From Marsupella aquatica (taxonomy: Eukaryota; Marchantiophyta), in assembly GCA_973895155.1 (NCBI GenBank), contig OZ316896.1:2914001-2978000 (forward strand): a DNA stretch of 64,000 bases. Direction: 5' to 3'. The notes beneath the pieces were generated by a model. It was not told where the DNA came from, did not search any database, and worked only from the letters and a program-made list of their open reading frames with translations. Below, piece after piece: positions 57,505 to 64,000 of this stretch. Position numbers and translations under genes: made by a program. The stretch's first letter is position 1. Each line of letters starts with the position of its first letter.

Positions 57505-57991
57505 ATGTAACGAAAGGGCAACCTAGCCTAAGTGACAACGCGGCCCAACTTGCCTGGCTAGTACAGTAATTTTTGGTAGTTGGATGGATAGTCTACTGTA
57601 GATGATGCATCTGTAAACTCATGCCCACTTGGTACCGGTGCCCCCCTTGGGACCCTCCCCATGTCTGTTGGCGTACTGGATATATTTTTTAAATCCCATC
57701 GATCGGAACAGTCGGTTTTGAGTTTTGACCTCTGTAATCTGTTTAATGTCAATTTGGTTTATAAACTTGATCTCCAAGTGCTTTCACTTGTTTTCTCGCC
57801 CCCCGCCCCCCTTATTGAATGGCTGCCTCAGGGATCGTGCCGCTTCTTATTCTTTGGTAGTGTGATAGACATATTTAAGAGAAAATAGAGTATATGTTAG
57901 AATTGTCTTCTTGTGAACTAGATTAATACTTAGATATTATTGTTTTGCAAACAACAAAGATAAAAACCTTGTATGATTATACTCTAGTATA

Positions 57992-59270
57992 CTAGCTCAA
58001 TACCCGTGCGTTGCACAAAAGTTGTCGTGACGGCCAAGATGTCGTTGAGAACAAAAGAGGTCATGTCGGCCAAGAGGTTTTTGAGAAGAAAGATGTCATG
58101 TCGCCCAAGAAATTTTTGAGAACAAAAGATGTTGTGTCGGCAAGATGTTGATGATAAACAAAATATGTCGTGTCGGCCAAGATGTCATTGAGAACAAAAG
58201 ATGTCGTGTCGACTAAGATGTCATGTTGGCCAAGATTTGGTTGAGAAAAAAGATGTCGTGTCGACCAAGAGGTTGTTGAGAAAAAAAGTTGTATTGGCCA
58301 AGAGGTCGTTGAGAAAAATGATGTCGTGTTGGCCAAGATCTCATTGATAAAAAAGATGTCGTGTGACCGGCCAAGAAATCATTGAGATAAAGGATCTTGT
58401 GTTGGCAAAGAAGTCGTTGAGAAAAAAGATGTCATGTCGGCCAAGACGTCGTTGAGAGAAAATATGTTGTGTCGGGCAAGACATCATTGTGAAAAAAGAG
58501 TCGTGTCGGCCAAGACGTCGTTGAGAAAACAGATGTCGTGTTGGCCAAGACGTCATTGAGGAAAAGTATCAGTGCATTGCACAAAAGATGTCGTGTCGCC
58601 CAAGATGTTGTTATCTGAAAGATGTCATGAAGTAAAAAGATGTCGTTAAGAAAAAAGAAGTCATTTTTCCAAAGATGTCATTATGTGAAAGATGGCATTA
58701 AGAAAAAGGTGTCATTTTTCCAAACTAAGTGATTGTGAAGTAAAAGATGTTATAAATAAAAAGGTGTCGTTTCACCCAATATGTCATTAATATGTGAAAG
58801 ATGGCTCAATACCCGTGCGTTGCACAAAAGATGTCGTTAAGAAAAAATATGTTGTGTTGCCAAAGATGTTGTCATGAAAAAAGGTGATGTTGCCAACAAT
58901 TTTGTTAAGTAAAAACATGTTGTGTTGTCAAAGATTTTTTTAAGAAAAAAGATGTCATGTTGCCAAAGAAGTTGTTAATATGTGAAAGATGTTGTGAAGT
59001 AAAAAGATGTCATTAAGAACTATGATGTCGTGATGCCAAAGGTGTCGTGAAGAAAAAATGTTCTTATGTGAAAAATGTTGTGAAGTAAAAGATGTCGTTG
59101 CACCAAAGATGTCTTTATGTCCAAGATGTTTTCAGGTAAAAGATGATGTTTTACGAAAGATGTTATTAAGTATTTTTTTGTTAAGTACTAAATGGTCGAT
59201 AAGTAAAGGGATGTCATTAGACAAAGATGTAAATTGTGAAGTAAAAGATGTGATTAAGTACAATTGAAAA
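57992..59270 (-). mobile_element. Helitron-like 3' end with minisatellite array B, minus orientation
   Basis: On the minus strand the sequence ends in GTGCAACGCAC, GGGTATTGAG, CTAG, then T (plus coordinates 57992-58016). This is the same terminal layout as 47619-47644. Upstream of that end (rightward in plus coordinates) lie about 35-bp tandem units on +, GTTGAGAAAAAAGATGTCGT then GTCGGCCAAGAC, which shorten and diverge to about 59270. The terminal motif recurs inside the array at 58572-58582 and 58802-58825, the latter sharing a 27-base block with the outer end but lacking CTAG. No helicase gene is present and the 5' end was not found. Confidence 0.5.
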
Positions 59271-59330
59271 TATTGCTAGTAAACCATGTTAAGTAAAAAA
59301 AGTTGTTAAGTTGTTGCCACTTTTTTGCCA

Positions 59331-59880
59331 CCCCTTGCATCCTGAAGCCCCATTGATAACCCCAAAGTTTTTGTTATTTTAAGCTTTTTACTTAAAGTTA
59401 CCATGGCTGCTTACTTGGCTTTGGCCGCCCCAATGCCGAGCGGGATGCCAAGACCCCTTGGGATAATGACACGGCTTGGCTGACTTTTCAACAACTCTTC
59501 ACTACCCCTTACATCTTAGAACCCCATTGGGCCCAAAGTTTTGGCTACCTTAGAGTTCTTACTTAAAGTCGCTGCAATAGCTTAATTGGCATTGGCCGCC
59601 CCAAATGTCAAGACCCCCTCGGGTAACGGAGCAGCTTGGCTGACTTTTCAACGGCCCTTTCCCTACCCTTGCATATATCTTGGAACCCCATCAATAACCC
59701 CAATTTTTTTGGTTACTTTAAGCTTAGTTTGCTTAAAGTTGACCGTGGCCGCTTACTTGGCTGTGGCCGCCCCAATGCCAATTCCCCTTGGGGCAACGGC
59801 ACGACTCAGCCCACTTTTCAACAAAACAATTTTCCTACCCCTTGCATGGAACCCCTTTGGTAACCTCATCCAAGTTTACT
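59331..59880. repeat. Diverged satellite, about 160-175 bp unit, three and a half copies
   Basis: Unit starts at CCCCTTGCAT or a variant: 59331, 59505, 59666 and 59838. Each includes GGAACCCCATTG-type sequence, CCCAAAGTTTT, CTTACTTAAAGT, TTGGC(T/A)TTGGCCGCCCCAA, CCCC(T/C)TGGG and CTTGGCTGACTTTTCAAC. Open frames through it are side effects of the repeat. Confidence 0.8.
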
Positions 59881-61391
59881 CGACTCCTTACTCGCCAATA
59901 CCATGCCCCCCTGGGGTGGTGGTGTGGTTTGCAACACTTTCCAACATTGGAGGACCTGCCACCCCCGGACCAACTTTGGTCCAGATATTTTGGCCCCCAC
60001 CCCATGCCTCTTCCTGTGCTAAACAAAGTGGCAAGACATAACAACAACTGAGGGGTTGTTGGGGAGTTGGAACCCGGGGCAAGATTGAGTTAGGTTGGGG
60101 ATGGGACCTTGGGGTCACGGGTTTCATTCCACCCCGGGATGTTGGGTCTAGCATTTTTTACAACATTATTTTTTTGTTTTTGGCCAGTGTGACAAATGTC
60201 AGCCTCTCAAAGGAAGGAAATGCTAGGAGTATTTTTCAACAATTTTTCTTGAATTATATCTTCTTCATCAGATATCCCTAGATTGACGTACAACGGTTAT
60301 ATTTTGGCAAATGGGGTCCATGATTTGGTGGGAGAGTGGCCAATGGTATGCAAAGAATCTAGCAATTTTTTGGCAAAAGTGACGGAAAAAGTGGTGAACA
60401 TATTTTGGGGAGGTGGAATTTGGCAAAAGTTTGCACCTAGAAACTACGTTGTTTGGATGAGGCCAGGGCCAGGGTAATCTCAGGAGTCATCATCCCTTCC
60501 TCTTCACTCTCCCTCATGGCTCTCCCTCTTCTAGCTATTGGGTAATGGGTATTGCTCCTCTTCACACTCCCTCTTCTTGCCATTGGGTAGTTGTTGTTGC
60601 TTAAAAGTACTCATTAAATGCCTGGAGCCCTTATAAGCTCACATAGGCTTGGAATAGAGAGCTCCAAAAGGAAAGAAGCTACACTCTTCCCTCTCTCTTA
60701 AAAGTTGTACTCTGATGGTACAATTGTACTCCTTTTACAGGACCTCTATCCTCTTTGTACCTTGTACCTGGGGCTCCTAAGAGTAATGAGCTCATATGCT
60801 GTACCTGAAGGTACAATAGTACCTGTCTTGTGCATCTTTGTGTACTTGTTTTGTGCACACCAAGCCCTGTACCAGGTTTCCTCACGTTCCTTTTTTTCCC
60901 CCTTATTGGTTCCATATTTACAGGTTTCAATTATTCTCACCCAAAAGGACACTCCAAATTTGAATGACGACCACGCCATTTTTTGGCGCAACTGTGTATT
61001 ATAGTTTAGGATATACATATATGAACCTGGAGAAAAGAAATGAAACCCCTTGGAAATCAAGTTTATAACCCTAATTGACAGTATACAGATCACAGGAGGT
61101 CAAAACTCAAAACCCGATGTTCCCAAGGGATCCCAAACTGGACCCAGGATGCCACGAATAATACTTAGTATGTTTGGAGGCCTTGTGGCCCATCTCACTG
61201 GGTAATGCAACAGATTCTGCTTGATGCAGTCTCCCTTTCAAATCCTGTTGTATATTTCATATGGGCTTCAATCGTAGTACGTTGGTAGGAACCATATTAA
61301 AGAATAGAAAAACATAAGGTTGCAAAAAGAGGCCTGGGCAGGGTGCATGGTTGAACTGTGAGGGCAGGGCAGGAACCCTATTTTCACAACC

Positions 61392-61461
61392 TCCGATATT
61401 CACATTAACTATGTAACTATTGTCCCGTAGAAGTACTGACATAGTTAATGTGAGGATTGGA
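61392..61461. repeat. Inverted repeat, 23-bp arms
   Basis: TCCGATATTCACATTAACTA through 61414 pairs with 61439-61461, three mismatches, 24-base spacer. The inner 14 bp (CACATTAACTATGT) match perfectly. Confidence 0.75.
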
Positions 61462-61664
61462 GTTTACATCCCCCCTCCCCACCCCTCCCCAAGTTGGGTA
61501 TGGGATACCCCAATAGTAAACCATCGTTGGGTATTGTAGGTTGTCACGTCTTTGCCAGCCTGGTGGGGGAATCTGCAGGGACGAGGTCAACGGTATTTTT
61601 GTACAATTAAATAACTTGTGAAAATCCCCCAAAATTTGAAGAAACCAGTAGGGAGATGGCTTAC

Positions 61665-61753
61665 ACATGTTTTTGTTTGTTTTGCATGGAATAAAGGAGC
61701 CTTCAATTATGTTCTCATGCTCCCTTACTCCGTGCAAAACAAAAAAAACATGT
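61665..61753. repeat. Hairpin with arms of about 35 bp
   Basis: ACATGTTTTTGTTTGTTTTG then CATGGAATAAAGGAGC (61665-61700) pairs with GCTCCCTTACTCCGTGCAAA through ACATGT at 61753, with a few mismatches and a loop of about 18 bases. It may be a tiny foldback MITE or a small-RNA precursor-like hairpin. Confidence 0.75.
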
Positions 61754-63304
61754 TTATTGTCTACCCATGTTAACCCATCTCGTATCCGAGGAAATGAGCA
61801 TTAACCCGCCAGCCCTTATCCCCTTGGGCTACTGTGAGTTATTATCATATTAATGAGATGTCTTCCTTCTGGCAGAAAACACCAGGGCCTCACCTTTGCT
61901 CTTCTTAAAGTGTTTGCTCACTTGACTATTTAGAGCCAAGTGTAATATGGAGGCTATAGATAATCTGGTAGGATTAGGGGTGGATGGAAGTACAAGGAAG
62001 AAATGTGGCAAGAGGGTGCCAGGATAGAGGCTGGGTTATTGGTAGACTAGCAAAGTGAGGCCAAGCAGGTACCAGGTTTGAATTTCATGACAACTTTCTT
62101 TCAACACAAACCCCAGTAATAACATTGATTCACTGCTTGAGGGCAGTGATCTTGTCACTTTGGGTCACTCTCAAAGCATGTTATCCATCTCCAACCTTGT
62201 TATCAATCTGTCAAACTTTCACAAAGACTGACAAGCTAAAACACATTCAAGGAAACTTTTTACAAACATACACACAAAGGGATGCGGTTGATAGTCTGGA
62301 TAACTTTGGAGTGATTCCAGTTTAGGGCCCGGTTTAGGGTTACCACCAATAACATGGTCACCTCTAATTATCAATGTTTTTCAATATATATATTGATTTA
62401 TATTTTAAAATTGGGGGTGACAGTAAATAGTGTCACTTGGCTGAAAATCAAGGGCAGCTCATAATTACTATGTATGACACTAAATGCCCTCCAGCATCTT
62501 AGGTGAACTCTTTGATGCCAGCTTAGGCCCAATTGGGGGCCTAATTTGCATGATTTTGACCTTTGGGTTTGTGTTCTGGCACCCTTCATTTTTTGCTGCT
62601 CCCGCTTTGTCAATGGAAGCTTCAACCGTCGTATCACCTACAATGTCAAAGGTGAAGTCAACTTGGGAGGAAGCCGGGGAGGAAACTTGAACTTGATAAG
62701 AGGCAACTACTTGAACTTCAATTAGGCAAAAATATTGGGCTTTGCATAAACACTTAGACTCTGTTAGCCCCCATATATGTTAGCCAAGCAATGGTGGTTG
62801 CTAGGATCCATATAATTATCCAGCGTGAAATTAGGCAGGTTTAGCCACATTGTTCTCTAAGTAATTAAATATTGGCTTCAATGGTGGTGTCTCTCCTGAG
62901 GTACTTAACTAGTTCACCAATAGACGAGTGGGGCCTCTATCCATGCCTCTACCTTGTACTCTTATGAGTGTTTGGCTTCTTTCAATATCAAAGCTTTGGT
63001 TAATAGTCTTGGTTGATTTGCCAAATGCTTCTTCCTTGCGGAGTCCTGGCTGTTGCCGTTTGAATTGGCAACACTTTGTTCTAGAGTCTTGGTTGCTTTG
63101 CTAACAAAGTCTAAGTGTTAAAGCAAAACCTGGTACTTTGGTTAATAGTCATCGTGGACAGTCTTGGTGTATGTTCTGGCAAACTCAAGTCTGTCCTCTC
63201 TTTGGGGGTCTCACTGATGCAAAAATGATACATTACGTGCCACCAAGCATTAAATCATTTTATTTGTTCTGAGGGAAGATTGAATTCTAAGTGAAAGAAC
63301 ACTA

Positions 63305-63703
63305 CCGTCCTTCCCCCAAACACAGTGCCCGGGCGTTGTGTTTGAAAATGGATTTTTTTAGGGGTCCATAAGAAAAGTTTTTTTTCTTCAAACACAACGT
63401 CATTGTAACACAACGCCTGATCATTGTGTTTGAATATTGGTGTTGTGTTCAAGTTGGACACTGTGTTCGAGATTTGAATTTAAACTGTTCTATATTGAGC
63501 ACAAATAGTAAGAACTTTCAAAAATCATATGACCATGCCAATATTCAAACACAAAGTTAATATTCAGACACAATGCCCACTTTCAAACACAACACCCTGC
63601 AAGTACAAAAAAAAGATGAAAAAACACAATCAAAACTTGAATACAACTCCCTGGGCGCACCATTCGAATACAAGGCCATGGCGTTGTGTTCAGGGGAAGA
63701 CGG
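63305..63703 (-). mobile_element. MITE of 399 bp with TA flanks
   Basis: Left end CCGTCCTTCCCCC and right end GGGGAAGACGG are inverted repeats, each flanked by TA (63303-63304 and 63704-63705), as in Stowaway/Tc1-mariner-type MITEs. The interior is rich in AACACAA and TTGTGTTTGAA words. A truncated relative in opposite orientation lies at 26777-27201 and also ends at TA. No coding capacity. Confidence 0.75.
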
Positions 63704-63705
63704 TA

Positions 63706-64000
63706 GGATCTTGAGGTAACTATGATTTTTAGCCAAGATTATCCAAATTAATAGAGATTGAAACTTTTTGGTTTTTTTTTAAAATAAGTTTTAGGGTGTG
63801 AGATCCCCAAGTCCCTGGAACAAGAGTTGCAATTATTGTTTTGGCAATGAAACTCTGAAGTTCAACTTTACTACACTCTTCACCGTAATTAGTGTTATGC
63901 CAGAATTAGTGTTACTAACACTAATTTTGGTAAAAATGATTTTGAGCCCAAGTAACACTAATTTTTGTTGGTTTTCAAAACAGATTTTGTTCACTTTAGT
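63706..64000. other. Window end, with a near-perfect palindrome
   Basis: ATTAGTGTTA and TAACACTAAT around a single C form a 21-bp palindrome at 63905-63925. Further copies of the half-word are at about 63888 and 63953. It may be the edge of an inverted-repeat element that continues past the window. Confidence 0.4.

Larger units (their letters stand above)
59881..63304. other. Intergenic with two hairpins
   Basis: Holds an inverted repeat at 61392-61461 and a long hairpin at 61665-61753. No gene is supported. Confidence 0.4.

Noticed and set aside
59586-60041. 151-codon hydrophobic frame
   Set aside because: It crosses the 170-bp satellite and its pattern follows the repeat; other frames are open there too.
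1-64000. CRISPR array or bacterial operon
   Set aside because: Direct repeats here are diverged and lack regular spacers. Gene content is plant-like, with long intergenic DNA and plant retroelements.

Overview
The window looks like nuclear DNA of a land plant. Three genes of the plant DMP (DUF679) membrane-protein family are present, genes are short or intron-poor and far apart, and most of the sequence is transposon debris and diverged tandem repeats. A seed-free lineage (bryophyte, lycophyte or fern) is my guess from the gene style and the repeat mix; the sequence does not prove it. No rRNA or tRNA gene was recognised.

Layout. 1-6 kb: a hypothetical gene (coding exon 1385-2434, minus) and DMP gene 1 (5242-6072, minus). 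6-14.7 kb: intergenic. 14.76-15.31 kb: DMP gene 2 (plus). 19.2-19.7 kb: a hypothetical 156-residue protein (minus). 20.4-22.5 kb: a dense run of unrelated local tandem repeats. 23.06-23.98 kb: a frameshifted 3' fragment of a non-LTR retroelement with a restriction-like endonuclease region. 26.8-27.2 kb: a truncated MITE whose better copy is at 63.3-63.7 kb in opposite orientation. 27.99-29.71 kb: a DNA transposon with an exact 8-bp target duplication (hAT-type size). 32.06-32.85 kb: a hypothetical membrane-anchored protein (minus). 36.79-43.70 kb: a nearly complete Ty1/copia element with 107-bp LTRs, a 5-bp target duplication and a decayed gag-pol. 44.2 kb: a foldback MITE. 46.3-47.6 and 58.0-59.3 kb: two minisatellite arrays in opposite orientation with Helitron-like 3' termini. 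51.1-51.8 kb: DMP gene 3 (minus). 59.3-59.9 kb: a roughly 170-bp satellite.

The most unusual signal is inside the 27.99-29.71 kb transposon. Three tandem, diverged copies of a roughly 55-60 nt element fold into the same shape: outer stem, CGY, 5-bp stem, 2-nt bulge, 4-bp stem with a 4-nt loop, then a 9-nt GNGATAWTT junction. The stem sequences differ between copies but pairing is kept, and five pairs are G-U wobbles only when read on the + strand. This suggests a structured RNA of a class I cannot name, possibly within a leader intron of the transposon.

The host genes do not form a pathway, apart from the three DMP paralogues, which probably arose by local duplication and were then separated by insertions. 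DMP proteins in other plants act at endomembranes in senescence and in gamete fusion.
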